A stretch of DNA of 64,000 nt from Solirubrobacter sp035555675 (GTDB lineage: Bacteria; Actinomycetota; Thermoleophilia; Solirubrobacterales; Solirubrobacteraceae), in NCBI GenBank assembly GCA_035555675.1, contig DATMGH010000180.1, positions 1-64,000 on the forward strand. The letters run 5' to 3'. The notes beneath the pieces are model-generated. The model made no database searches. It was not told where the DNA came from and saw only the letters and a list, made by a program, of their open reading frames with translations. Below are positions 1 to 8,562 of this stretch, in pieces. Positions within the stretch are counted from its first letter, which is position 1; the number at the start of each line of letters is the position of its first letter. Position numbers and translations under genes: made by a program.

Positions 1-926
1 CGTCGGTGGGGACGGGCGCGTCGGCGATCCAGTACGTGCCGGCGATCGCGCCGCAGGTCTCGGAGCTGTACGTGCTGCAGCGGACGCCGCCGTGGGTCGT
101 GCCGCACAGCGCGCGACCGGTGAGCGCGTTCGAGCGGTCCGTCTACCGGCGGTTCCCGCTGGCGCAGCGGGCGGTGCGGGGCGGGATCTACAGCACGCGC
201 GAGCTGCTGGTGCTCGGCTTCGTCAAGCGGCCGTCGCTGCTGCGGGTGCTCGAGCGCGGCGCGGCGCGGCACCGCGCGAACGGGCTGGGCGGGGACCCGG
301 CGCTGATCGCGCGGACGACGCCGGACTACCGGCTCGGCTGCAAGCGCATCCTGCCGTCCAACGCGTGGTATCCGGCGCTCGCGCGGCCGAACGTGACGCT
401 GGTCGACAGCGGGCTGGCGGCGCTGCGCCCGGGTGGCGTGGTGACCGCCGACGGGCGGTCACTGGACGTCGACGCCGTGGTGTTCGGCACCGGCTTCCAC
501 GTGGTCGACATGCCGATCGCGTCGCTCGTGCGCGGGCGCGACGGGCGGTCGCTGGCCGAGGTCTGGGACGGATCCCCGCGCGCGCACGCGGGCGCGACCG
601 TGCCGGGGTTCCCGAACTTCTTCATGCTGCTGGGCCCGAACACCGGGCTCGGGCACAGCTCGATGATCTACATGATCGAGTCCCAGATCGACTACGTGAT
701 GGCCGCGCTGCGGGCGGCGGACGTCGTCGAGGTGCGCCCGGAGGCCGTCGCGCGGTTCAACGCGGACGTGCAGCGACGCATGCAGGGGACGGTCTGGAAC
801 ACGGGCTGCCGGAGCTGGTACCTCGACGCCTCGGGGCGCAACCCGACGCTGTGGCCGGACTGGACCTGGCGGTTCCGGCGCGCGGCGGCGCGGTTCGACC
901 CGGCCGACTACGTGCTCTCCGGTTAG
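1..926 (+). CDS. Flavin-containing (class B) monooxygenase, C-terminal part
   Basis: The gene runs in from the left edge; only its last ~307 residues are present and the start codon lies outside. The visible part opens at the NADPH-binding Rossmann glycine motif (VGTGASAIQ). It then shows the FGTGFH stretch that closes the flavin/NADPH region of class B flavin monooxygenases (Baeyer-Villiger or cyclohexanone-monooxygenase type), and later PNTGLGHSS. The family inserts one oxygen atom into ketones or other lipophilic substrates using FAD and NADPH in the cytoplasm. The substrate cannot be told from this fragment. Transcription probably ends at the hairpin at 939-989, shared with the convergent next gene. 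Confidence 0.88.
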   Translation, partial: SVGTGASAIQYVPAIAPQVSELYVLQRTPPWVVPHSARPVSAFERSVYRRFPLAQRAVRGGIYSTRELLVLGFVKRPSLLRVLERGAARHRANGLGGDPALIARTTPDYRLGCKRILPSNAWYPALARPNVTLVDSGLAALRPGGVVTADGRSLDVDAVVFGTGFHVVDMPIASLVRGRDGRSLAEVWDGSPRAHAGATVPGFPNFFMLLGPNTGLGHSSMIYMIESQIDYVMAALRAADVVEVRPEAVARFNADVQRRMQGTVWNTGCRSWYLDASGRNPTLWPDWTWRFRRAAARFDPADYVLSG

Positions 927-938
927 TCCGTCGCCTCA

Positions 939-989
939 GGGGGTGAGGAACAAACCTTGCGCCACGCGTGCGATTTGTTCCGCACCCCC
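939..989. terminator. Bidirectional terminator hairpin between convergent genes
   Basis: GGGGGTGAGGAACAAA (939-954) pairs with TTTGTTCCGCACCCCC (974-989) with one mismatch over 16 bp and a 19-nt loop. It lies between the stop codons of two convergent genes (926 and 1003). The A/T-rich inner end and GC-rich base do not form a classic U-tail terminator, but position and stem strength favour transcript termination on both strands. Confidence 0.7.
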
Positions 990-1002
990 CCGGCTCCGCG
1001 CG

Positions 1003-1752
1003 CTAGCGGACGCGCGCCGAGGTCTCCGACGCCGCCCATCCCGGGCGCGCGGCGACCGCGGCCACGATCCGGCAGCCGTGTTTGGCGTGCACCGTGCGGC
1101 TCCAGCGGCCGGCGCCGGTGGCGACGAGCGTGGTCCGCGCGCGCTTGCCCGGGCAGGCGACGGTGAGGCGGACCTTGCCGGAGAACGTCTTCGCGACGGT
1201 CCCGCTGACCTTCGCGCGGCCGTGCCGCGCCTTGCGGGCCTTCGCGGTCACGGCGCTCGCTCCGAGCACGGTGAGGCGGTGGACCCACCGTCCGTCGTGG
1301 ACGATCGAGTACGGCCCGCCGCACGTGTTGACCATGACGACGCCGTTGGCGTCCGGTTCCACAGGCGGTGACGCGGGGATGTTCTGCGTCGCCGACGCCT
1401 GCCAGACGTACTCGCCCGGAGTCAGCGCCCAGCCGTTCCCGTTGGCGTCGGCGTACCACGTTCCGGTCGCGGCGTCGTAGTTGAGCTGCCCGGTCTCCAC
1501 GACCGTCTCGATCTCAGCCGTCGCGTTGAGCCGCGCGACCCCGAACTGCACCGGCGAGAACGAGCTCCCGCCGGAGGCGAACCGGACCCGCACCGGCACG
1601 GGCGCGGACGTCTGCACGACCGACGCGCTCTCGGCGGGCGCGACCGCCTCCGCCGTGAGCGACGCGATCGAGCACGCGTGGGCGCTGGCCGGGACGGCCA
1701 CGACCGGAAGGAGCACGGCGCCGGCGGCCGCGCGCAGGACGGTTCTCCTCAT
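1003..1752 (-). CDS. Secreted protein of unknown function
   Basis: A 249-residue protein with an N-terminal signal peptide (MRRTVLRAAAGAVLLPVV, then a cleavage-like AHA). After it comes an exported Ser/Ala/Val-rich domain and a basic, Gly-rich C-terminal segment with the paired cysteines expected outside the cell. I do not recognise a family. ATG at 1752 is chosen over the TTG at 1761 because a TAACTT box lies 7 nt upstream, the promoter spacing seen at many starts in this window. Tryptophans and a WQASATQNIP-type stretch suggest a beta-sandwich fold, but no catalytic motif is visible. Convergent with the monooxygenase. Confidence 0.7.
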   Translation of the reverse strand: MRRTVLRAAAGAVLLPVVAVPASAHACSIASLTAEAVAPAESASVVQTSAPVPVRVRFASGGSSFSPVQFGVARLNATAEIETVVETGQLNYDAATGTWYADANGNGWALTPGEYVWQASATQNIPASPPVEPDANGVVMVNTCGGPYSIVHDGRWVHRLTVLGASAVTAKARKARHGRAKVSGTVAKTFSGKVRLTVACPGKRARTTLVATGAGRWSRTVHAKHGCRIVAAVAARPGWAASETSARVR

Positions 1753-1822
1753 GAGCGCCAAGTTAGCCGCTCACTCAAGAAACGTGACACGTTCGCCGTC
1801 GCGAGCCGTGTTTAGCGGCGCT

Positions 1823-2776
1823 CTACCGCGCCGCGGCCCGGTACAGGTCCGCGATGACCCGCGCCTGCGCGACGGACTCGGCCCGGTCCAGCAGCGGCGG
1901 CGCGCCCGACGCGATCGCGTCGGCCACGGCGTCCAGCTCGCGCCCGTAGGGATCGACCGCCGGCGGCGCGATCCGCGTCGTCTCGTCCCCGCGCGTGACC
2001 AGGATCTCGCCCCCGAACGGCGTCTGCCACGGCGACGGGACGACGATCGTGCCGTCCGCCCCGACCACTTCGAGCGAGTGCCGCCGGTGCACGTCCATCC
2101 CGCAGTCGAACAGGCCCAGGACGTCGCCCGGGAAGCGCAGCACGCCAGCGAAGCGGATGTCGACCCCGCCGTCGCCGCCCAGCACCTGCTCGCCGCGCAC
2201 GCCGACCGGCTCCCCGCACAGCAGCCGCAGCGCGCTCACGCAGTAGCACCCGACGTCCATCAACGCGCCGCCCTCCAGCGCGCGCTGCAACCGCACGTCG
2301 TCGCTCCCGATCGCGCCGAAGCCGAACGACGCACGCACCAGCCGGACGTCCCCGACCGCGCCCGCGCGCACCAGCCGCACCAGCTCCTCGGTCTGCGGAT
2401 GGAAGCGCCACATGAACGCCTCCATCAGCACGCGCCCCGCCCGCGACGCGGCGTCGAACGCCTCCGCGACGGCGTCCGGATCCCGCGCCAGCGGCTTCTC
2501 GCACAGCACGTGCTTGCCCGCCTCCAGCGCGCGCACCGACCACGGCACGTGCAGGGAGTTCGGCAGCGGGATGTAGATCGCGTCGACGTCCGGGTCCGCG
2601 AGCAGCGCCTCGTAGGACCCGTGCGCCCGCGGGATCCCGTGCGCCGACGCGTAGGCCTGGGCTCGCGCGAGATCGCGCGAGCCCACGGCCACGATCCGGG
2701 CACTCGCCGCGTTCCGCGCGCCCTCGACGATCCGTGCCGCGATGCGCGCGGTGGAGAGAATGCCCCAGCGAATCAT
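1823..2776 (-). CDS. Gfo/Idh/MocA family NAD(P)-dependent dehydrogenase
   Basis: 317 residues. The N-terminal Rossmann fold starts WGILSTARIA, and the EKP motif (HVLCEKPLA) that carries the family's catalytic lysine lies near residue 95. A C-terminal alpha/beta domain with GGALMDVGCYCV follows. The family oxidises or epimerises sugars, inositols and related polyols in the cytoplasm. It is the last gene of the sugar ABC operon, and its ATG overlaps the permease stop (ATGA), so it is translationally coupled to uptake. The likely job is the first oxidation of the imported sugar or polyol. The exact substrate cannot be read from sequence. Confidence 0.9.
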   Translation of the reverse strand: MIRWGILSTARIAARIVEGARNAASARIVAVGSRDLARAQAYASAHGIPRAHGSYEALLADPDVDAIYIPLPNSLHVPWSVRALEAGKHVLCEKPLARDPDAVAEAFDAASRAGRVLMEAFMWRFHPQTEELVRLVRAGAVGDVRLVRASFGFGAIGSDDVRLQRALEGGALMDVGCYCVSALRLLCGEPVGVRGEQVLGGDGGVDIRFAGVLRFPGDVLGLFDCGMDVHRRHSLEVVGADGTIVVPSPWQTPFGGEILVTRGDETTRIAPPAVDPYGRELDAVADAIASGAPPLLDRAESVAQARVIADLYRAAAR

Positions 2777-4038
2777 CTGCCGGTGGCGGCCGCCCTCCTG
2801 CGGGAGACGGCGTCGACCGATGCGGCGAGCAAGAGCACGAGGCCGTTGATGATGAACTGCACGCCGGACTTCTGCGTTACGAGTGGCAAGCCGTTGGCGA
2901 TGATCGCCACCACCAGGCCGCCGGTGACCGCGTCGTAGATCTTGCCGCGACCGCCGAACAGCGACGTTCCGCCGATCACCGCCGCGCCCACCGCGTACAG
3001 CAGTGTCTGCGCGCCGCCGGTCGTCGGCGAGACGGAGTTGTCGCGCGACGCGAGCAGGATGCCGGCCACGATCGCCAGCGTCGACCCGAGGATGAAGCAG
3101 TAGGTCTTGATGTTGGCGACGTTGATGCCGGCCCGGCGCGCCGCCTCGGCGTTGCCGCCGACCGCGTACACGTGGCGCCCGAACGCGGTCCGCATCAACA
3201 TGAACGAGAGGCCGACGACCAGCGCCGTGACCAGCGGGACGACCCACGGGACGCCCTGGATGACGATCGGCGCGTTCGCTCGCTGGCGCTCCTGGTTGAG
3301 CAGGTAGACGACGACCAGCACGACGACCGCGAGCGCGCCCACCTTCAGCGCCCACACCGACAGCGCGGACGCCGACAGCCCGGCGCGCCGGCGCCGCTGG
3401 ATCGCCATGAACGTCGCGAGCGCGAACGCCGCGATCACGACCAGCGCGAACACCCAGCCCAACCAGACCGGCATGTTCTTGTTCATCACGGTCAGGATCG
3501 CGTCGTTGCGGATCGGGATCGTCCCGCCCTCGCCGATGATCAGCAGCATCCCGCCCTGCAGGCCGAGGAAATAGGCCAGGGACACGACGAAGCTCGGAAT
3601 GCCCAGGCGGGCGACGAGCAGCGCGATCGTGAAGCCGATCGCCACGCCGGTCGCCAGCGCGGCCAGCACCGCGAGCGGCCACGCCCAGCCGTGGGTGGTC
3701 AGGGTGACCGCGAGGATCGCCGCGCCCGTGCCGGCGGTGAAGCCGGCCGACAGGTCGATCTCGCCCAGCAGCAGGACGAAGACCAGGCCCATCGCGAGCA
3801 CCATGATCGCCGCGCCCTGGTTGAGCAGGTTCGCGAAGTTGTTCTCGGTCAGGAACGAGTCCGGCTCCAGGACGCCGAACACGACCGCGAGCACCACGCA
3901 GCCGAGCACGGCCGGCAGCGCCCCGAGGTCCCCGCCCTTGATGCGCTCCCAGTAGGCGGCCGCGGCGTCGCCGACCCCGCCCTGCTCGCGCTGGGACTCG
4001 ATCTCGAACTGCGACGCCGGTTGGGTCTGCAGGCTCAT
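2773..4038 (-). CDS. Sugar ABC transporter permease (XylH/RbsC type)
   Basis: 421 residues, strongly hydrophobic, about ten membrane segments. The family cytoplasmic loop GGNAEAARRAGI near residue 295 contacts the ATPase. LLGEIDLSAG in the second to third helix is typical of the BPD_transp_2 family for pentoses, hexoses and inositol. The length and the hydrophilic stretch before MNKNMPVW resemble XylH more than the shorter RbsC. It sits in the inner membrane and works with the adjoining ATPase and lipoprotein. It starts with ATGA overlapping the ATPase stop and ends with ATGA overlapping the dehydrogenase start. Confidence 0.92.
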   Translation of the reverse strand: MSLQTQPASQFEIESQREQGGVGDAAAAYWERIKGGDLGALPAVLGCVVLAVVFGVLEPDSFLTENNFANLLNQGAAIMVLAMGLVFVLLLGEIDLSAGFTAGTGAAILAVTLTTHGWAWPLAVLAALATGVAIGFTIALLVARLGIPSFVVSLAYFLGLQGGMLLIIGEGGTIPIRNDAILTVMNKNMPVWLGWVFALVVIAAFALATFMAIQRRRRAGLSASALSVWALKVGALAVVVLVVVYLLNQERQRANAPIVIQGVPWVVPLVTALVVGLSFMLMRTAFGRHVYAVGGNAEAARRAGINVANIKTYCFILGSTLAIVAGILLASRDNSVSPTTGGAQTLLYAVGAAVIGGTSLFGGRGKIYDAVTGGLVVAIIANGLPLVTQKSGVQFIINGLVLLLAASVDAVSRRRAAATGR

Positions 4039-4850
4039 GCGGCCTCACCCACCCCGGCGACCGACGCTTCGTCCGGCCGCAGCCCGAGGTCCCCCGAGCG
4101 GCCGGCGGTGATCAGCTCGACCACCTGGCTGTTGTTGACGTCCTTCGCGCGCACCTGCGCCGCCATCTGCCCCAGGAACAGGCAGGCGATGCTGTCCGCG
4201 ACCTGAAAGACGTCGTTCATGTTGTGCGAGATCAGCACGACGCCGAGCCCGTTCTCCGCCAGCCGGCGGACCAGCGCGAGCACCTGCTCGGTCTGGGCCA
4301 CGCCCAGCGCGGCGGTCGGCTCGTCGAGGATCACCAGCTTGGAGTTCCACAGCACGGCGCGCGCGATCGCGACCGTCTGGCGCTGCCCGCCCGAGAGGCT
4401 GGAGACGCTCTGGCGCAACGATCGCAGCGTGCGCACGCTGAGCGACTTCAGCGTCTCCCCCGCGCGCTTCTCCATCGACGTCTCGTCGAGCGTGATCCCG
4501 CTCCGCAGCTCGCGGCCGAGGAACATGTTGTGGACCACGTCGAGGTTGTCGCACAAGGCGAGGTCCTGGTAGACGATCTCGATCCCGAGCGCGTTCGCGT
4601 CCTTCGGGCCGTGGATCGTGATCGGCGAGCCCTCGAACAGCATCTCGCCGGAGTCGAACGGGTGGATCCCAGCCACGCACTTGATGAGCGTGCTCTTGCC
4701 GGCGCCGTTGTCCCCGACCAGCGCGGTCACTTCGCCGGGACGCACGTCGAGGTCCACGTCGCGCAGGACGTGGACGGCGCCGAAGCTCTTGTTGATCCCC
4801 CGTAGGGACAGCAGCTCGCGCTGCTGTCCCTCGGAAGAAGCCGTGGTCAT
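4035..4850 (-). CDS. Sugar ABC transporter ATP-binding protein (single-domain)
   Basis: 271 residues with one complete ABC cassette: Walker A GDNGAGKST, signature LSGGQRQ, Walker B VILDEPTAALG and the switch histidine LISHN. It powers sugar import through the neighbouring permease. Classical RbsA/XylG proteins have two fused cassettes; this one has a single cassette, as in the FrcA/half-size branch, so the transporter probably carries two copies. Translational coupling is seen at both ends (ATGA with the binding protein upstream, ATGA with the permease downstream). ATG at 4850 is the natural start. Confidence 0.93.
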   Translation of the reverse strand: MTTASSEGQQRELLSLRGINKSFGAVHVLRDVDLDVRPGEVTALVGDNGAGKSTLIKCVAGIHPFDSGEMLFEGSPITIHGPKDANALGIEIVYQDLALCDNLDVVHNMFLGRELRSGITLDETSMEKRAGETLKSLSVRTLRSLRQSVSSLSGGQRQTVAIARAVLWNSKLVILDEPTAALGVAQTEQVLALVRRLAENGLGVVLISHNMNDVFQVADSIACLFLGQMAAQVRAKDVNNSQVVELITAGRSGDLGLRPDEASVAGVGEAA

Positions 4851-5983
4851 CCGCTGATGCCGTTCTCTTCGCAGGCCTTCTTGAGCGCGTCCGTCGTGCA
4901 GATCTTGTCCGCGGTCGTGAACCCGTCCGCGATCACGTCCTTGACGTTCTCCGGATAGATCGCCTGCGGCTCGAGCAGCACCGACGGCACCTTCTGATTG
5001 GTCTCGGTGTCGTCGACGGTCTGCTGCGCCTGCTTGTCCGCCGCGGCCTTGTCGCCCTTGGCGAGCGCGATCGCCAGCGCCGACGCCGCGTCGGCCTCCT
5101 TCTTGATCGCCTTGTAGACGGTCATGCACTGCGTGCCGAGCAGCACCCGCTGCAGGCCTTCGTCGGTCGCGTCCTGGCCGGTGGTCGGGATGTCCTTGGT
5201 CGAGCCTTCGCGCTTGAGCACCGAGGCCACCGCGCCGCCGAGGCCGTCGTTGGCCGCCGCGACGCCGACGAACTTGCCGTTGGCCTTCGTGTACATCTGC
5301 TCGAAGATCGTGCCGGCCTTCGTGTTGTCCCAGTCGGGCACGCTCTGATCGGCCGCGATGCTGTAGCCCGCGTCCTTGATCGCCTTCTCGTAGCCCTGTT
5401 TGAACAGCGTCGCGTTGTTGTCCGTCGGAGAGCCGTTGAGCAGCGCGACCGGGCCGTCGTTGTTGCCGTTGCCCTGCATGCACTTGACCAGGCCTTCGCC
5501 GATCTTGGTGCCGACGGCCACGTTGTCGAAGGACACGTAGTACGACGCGCCGCCGCCGAGCGTCAGCCGGTCGTAGTCGATCACCGGCACGCCCTGCTGC
5601 TTGGCCTTGTTGATCACCGCCGCCGCCGACGGCGAGTCGAGGTTGACGATCAACAGCACGTTCGCGCCGCTGTTGAGCATCTGGTCGGCGATCGTCGCGA
5701 ACTTCGCCTTGTCGCCGTTGGCGTTCTGGATGTCGGACTGGACGCCCGCCGCCGAGAACGCCTCGCCCAGGAACTTGCGGTCCGCGGTCTCCCAGCGCGC
5801 CGACGACGCCGCGTCGGGCAGGATCACCCCGACTTTGGCCTTGGCCTCCGGGGTGCTCTGGCCCGACTGGCCCCCGCTGCTCCCGCTCGAGGAGTCGTCG
5901 TCACTCCCGCAGGCCGCGACAGTGAACGCGAGGGCACCGATGGTGAAGGCGGCAGCGACCTGCATGGTCAGCTTGTGCTTCAT
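4847..5983 (-). CDS. Sugar ABC transporter substrate-binding lipoprotein (XylF-like)
   Basis: 378 residues. A signal peptide ends in the lipobox VAAC, lipidated at Cys25, followed by an Asp/Ser/Gly-rich linker. The type I periplasmic binding fold of the XylF/ChvE group follows (VGVILPDAASSARWE, then VNLDSPSA and IDYDRL). It captures the sugar outside the membrane and delivers it to the permease. A good ribosome site (GGAGG/AGGGGAG) precedes the ATG. It is the first gene of a four-gene operon. The inverted repeat at 6006-6028 just upstream is a likely operator for a ROK regulator. Confidence 0.92.
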   Translation of the reverse strand: MKHKLTMQVAAAFTIGALAFTVAACGSDDDSSSGSSGGQSGQSTPEAKAKVGVILPDAASSARWETADRKFLGEAFSAAGVQSDIQNANGDKAKFATIADQMLNSGANVLLIVNLDSPSAAAVINKAKQQGVPVIDYDRLTLGGGASYYVSFDNVAVGTKIGEGLVKCMQGNGNNDGPVALLNGSPTDNNATLFKQGYEKAIKDAGYSIAADQSVPDWDNTKAGTIFEQMYTKANGKFVGVAAANDGLGGAVASVLKREGSTKDIPTTGQDATDEGLQRVLLGTQCMTVYKAIKKEADAASALAIALAKGDKAAADKQAQQTVDDTETNQKVPSVLLEPQAIYPENVKDVIADGFTTADKICTTDALKKACEENGISG

Positions 5984-6005
5984 GTACTCCCCTTCCTCCG
6001 GTTGC

Positions 6006-6028
6006 CGCAGATGAGGCGACTATCTGCG
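6006..6028. promoter_or_regulatory. Candidate operator of the sugar ABC operon
   Basis: Perfect inverted repeat CGCAGAT-N9-ATCTGCG, 23-45 bp upstream of the binding-protein start. Half-site size and spacing suit a dimeric winged-helix repressor, and two ROK regulators are encoded immediately to the right. Binding by ROK protein is inference. Confidence 0.55.
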
Positions 6029-6060
6029 ATTTCGAAGTATTCATCGCCGGAGCCGACAAA

Positions 6061-7230
6061 TCAAGCCGTCGTCGCTTGTGCGCCTTTCCCTAACACCAGC
6101 GCAACAGCCCCCAGCACTTCGGCGCGGTCGCCCAGCTCGCTCTGCACGACCGTGACGTCCTCCGCCGCCGAGCGGATCGCGCTGCGGGCCAGCGACTCGC
6201 GCAGCGGCGCGAGCAGCAGCTCGCCGGCCGCGCCCAGGTCGCCGCCCACGACGATGCGCTGCGGGTTGAACAGGTTGCAGAGCGTCGCCACCGCGGTGCC
6301 GATCGCCGCGCCCGCGTCGCTGATCGCGCGCTGGCAGCCGGCGTCGCCGCGGTCGGCGAGCGAGACCGCGTCGGGCAGCGTCAGCCCGTCGCCGTGGATG
6401 TCGCGCAGCGAGCTCAGGATCGCGGGCGCGCCCGCGAACGTCTCCAGGCAGCCGCGGTTGCCGCAGCGACAGATCGGGCCGCCCGGATCGACCACCGTGT
6501 GACCGAGCTCCCCGGCCGTCCCGCCCGCGCCGACGTACGGCGCCCCGGCGATGATGAACCCGGCGCCGATGCCGGTCGACGCCTTGACGTAGGCCAGGTT
6601 CGCGGCGCCGCGGCCCGCGCCCCACATCCACTCGCCCAGCGCGCCGAGGTTCGCGTCGTTCTCGACTTCGACCGGGAGGTCGAGCGCCGCCGAGACGGCG
6701 TCCGCCGCGCGCGTCCCCGCCCAGCCGGGCAGGATCGTCGAGTTGCCGAGCTCGCCCGAGGGACGGTGCACCGGCCCCGGCAGCCCCATCCCGACCCGCA
6801 CCACCTCGTCTCGCGCCACCTCCGCTTCCACCAGCGCGTCGGTGAACACCTGCGCGGCGAGCGCGATCGCCGCCTGCGCGGGCAGGTCGACGTCGAGCGT
6901 GCGGTGGCGCTCCGCCAGCAGCTGGTGCGACAGGTCGGAGATCGCCAGCCGCAGGTGGCGCTTGCCGAAGTCGAGCCCGGCGACGACCCCGGCGCGGCGG
7001 TGCAGCGCGATCAGCACGGGCGGGCGGCCGACCGTCCCGCGCTCGGGCGGATGGGCCGGCGCGGCCGGCTCGACGACGAGGCCGGCGGCGTGCAGCTCGC
7101 TCACGACCGCCGACACCGTGGAGGGGGCGAGCGCCGCACGGCGCGCGAGGTCCGCGCGCGAGACGGCCCCGGCCTCAGCCAGTACGCCGACGACGCGCGC
7201 GCGTGCGTCGCGCCGAGACGTCCTTTCCAT
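6061..7230 (-). CDS. ROK family transcriptional regulator (proximal copy)
   Basis: 389 residues. The N-terminal winged helix (RADLARRAALAPSTVSAVVSEL) is followed by a ROK sugar-kinase-like domain with the zinc site CRCGNRGCLE and the nucleotide-fold motif GLDFGKRH. Members with this N-terminus are NagC/XylR/Mlc-type repressors that release DNA when a sugar binds. It lies 77 bp upstream of the ABC operon on the same strand, making it the prime candidate regulator of uptake. A TAGCGT box 8 nt before the ATG suggests its own leaderless promoter. It is paralogous to the next gene. Confidence 0.9.
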   Translation of the reverse strand: MERTSRRDARARVVGVLAEAGAVSRADLARRAALAPSTVSAVVSELHAAGLVVEPAAPAHPPERGTVGRPPVLIALHRRAGVVAGLDFGKRHLRLAISDLSHQLLAERHRTLDVDLPAQAAIALAAQVFTDALVEAEVARDEVVRVGMGLPGPVHRPSGELGNSTILPGWAGTRAADAVSAALDLPVEVENDANLGALGEWMWGAGRGAANLAYVKASTGIGAGFIIAGAPYVGAGGTAGELGHTVVDPGGPICRCGNRGCLETFAGAPAILSSLRDIHGDGLTLPDAVSLADRGDAGCQRAISDAGAAIGTAVATLCNLFNPQRIVVGGDLGAAGELLLAPLRESLARSAIRSAAEDVTVVQSELGDRAEVLGAVALVLGKGAQATTA

Positions 7231-7292
7231 CGAACCGAACGCTACACGCGAACCGGTCGTCTTCTCAAGCGACCATTCGTTCGCTGTCGAAT

Positions 7293-8498
7293 CTAACCCG
7301 CGAGCGCGAGCCCGGACGGCTGGACGCGGTCGGCCTCGGAGACGACCAGTGCGAGCGCGCCCAGCACCTGCGCCCGCCCGCCGAGCACGCCCGCCACCAG
7401 CTTCGCGGCGCGGCGGGTCTCCGGCAGCGCGGCGCGCGCGACGGACTCGCGGATGCCGTCCAGCAGCAGGTCGCCCGCGCCCGCGAGCTCCCCGCCGACG
7501 ATCAGCAGCTCCGGGTTGAGCACGTTCAGCAGCGTCGCCACGACCTGGCCGAGCGCGCGCCCGGCGTCGCCGATCACGCGCCGGCAGCCGGCGTCGCCCT
7601 CGCGCGCCAGCTCGATCAGGTGCGCGACGGTCAGGTCCTCGCCGTGCGAACGGCGCAGCAGGTCGACCAGCGCGCCCGTCCCGGCGACGGTCTCCAGGCA
7701 GCCGCGGTTGCCGCAGCGGCAGACGATCCCGTCCGGGTTGACCAGCACGTGGCCGAGCTCCCCCGCCAGGCCGGCGCTGCCGCGGTACAGGCGGCCATTG
7801 AGGATCAGGCCGGCGCCGATGCCGGAGGAGACCTTCAGGTAGACGAGGTCGCCGGCGTCGCGCCCGGCGCCGAACGCGGCCTCGGCCAGCGCGCCCAGGT
7901 TCGCGTCGTTGTCGACCATCACGGGGACGCCGAGCCGCTTGCGCAGCTCCTCGGCCGCGCCCATCCCGATCCAGCCGGGCAGGATCGCGGACGAGCCGAC
8001 GGTCCCGTGGCCCTGGTCGACCGGGCCCGGCAGGCCCATGCCGGCGCCGATCACCGCCTCGTGCGCGACGCCCGCGTCCGCGAGCGTCTCCGTCACCAGC
8101 CGCTCGGCCATCTCGAGGCCCTCGGCCGCGTCGTGGTCGGTGTCCAGCGAGCGGGTGCGCTCGGCCAGGATCGTGCCGGCCAGGTCGGAGACCGCCACGC
8201 GCAGGTGGCTGTGGCCGAAGTCCACGCCGACCGCGGCGCCCGCGCTGGCGTCGAAGCTGAGCAGGATCGGCGGGCGGCCGCCCTGGGCGCCGTAGGCCAA
8301 GCCGGGCTCGGGGCGCTCCACCACCAGCCCGTCGGCCTGCAGGTCGGCGACCAGGCTGGAGACCGTCGAGCGGCTCAGGCCTGTCCGGCGCGCGATGTCC
8401 GCACGCGAGATCTGCCCCTCGTCGCGCAGGGCACGGATCACCCGCAAGCGATTGAGACGGCGGAGGGATTCGAGAGAGCCGGCGCGACCAGTGGACAT
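7293..8498 (-). CDS. ROK family transcriptional regulator (distal copy)
   Basis: 401 residues, the same architecture as its neighbour: winged helix (RADIARRTGLSRSTVSSLV), ROK domain, zinc motif CRCGNRGCLE and VGVDFGHSHLR. ATG at 8498 is preferred over the TTG at 8534, because 8534 lies within a TAAAGT -10-like box framed by the ACGGNCCGT sites at 8520-8550. That arrangement suggests autoregulation. Two adjacent ROK paralogues beside one transporter could split control of uptake and of a second, unlinked sugar pathway. Their gap is only 62 bp. Confidence 0.88.
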   Translation of the reverse strand: MSTGRAGSLESLRRLNRLRVIRALRDEGQISRADIARRTGLSRSTVSSLVADLQADGLVVERPEPGLAYGAQGGRPPILLSFDASAGAAVGVDFGHSHLRVAVSDLAGTILAERTRSLDTDHDAAEGLEMAERLVTETLADAGVAHEAVIGAGMGLPGPVDQGHGTVGSSAILPGWIGMGAAEELRKRLGVPVMVDNDANLGALAEAAFGAGRDAGDLVYLKVSSGIGAGLILNGRLYRGSAGLAGELGHVLVNPDGIVCRCGNRGCLETVAGTGALVDLLRRSHGEDLTVAHLIELAREGDAGCRRVIGDAGRALGQVVATLLNVLNPELLIVGGELAGAGDLLLDGIRESVARAALPETRRAAKLVAGVLGGRAQVLGALALVVSEADRVQPSGLALAG

Positions 8499-8519
8499 GG
8501 AAGGAGTGTGAGTCGAAGA

Positions 8520-8550
8520 GGGACGGTCCGTCAACTTTACGGACCGTCCC
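8520..8550. promoter_or_regulatory. Paired ACGGNCCGT sites around a -10 box (candidate ROK operator)
   Basis: A 12-bp perfect inverted repeat with a 7-nt centre. Each arm holds its own odd palindrome, ACGG-T-CCGT at 8523-8531 and ACGG-A-CCGT at 8539-8547. The minus strand reads TAAAGT (8539-8534) between the arms, a TANNNT -10 box for the ROK gene starting at 8498. It could alternatively terminate the RDD gene ending at 8563, but the operator reading explains the nested palindromes better. Confidence 0.5.
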
Positions 8551-8562
8551 CCCGGAACCGAC

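Noticed and set aside
1751..1765. TTG at 1761 as start of the secreted protein
   Set aside because: ATG 1752 starts the signal peptide directly and has TAACTT 7 nt upstream.
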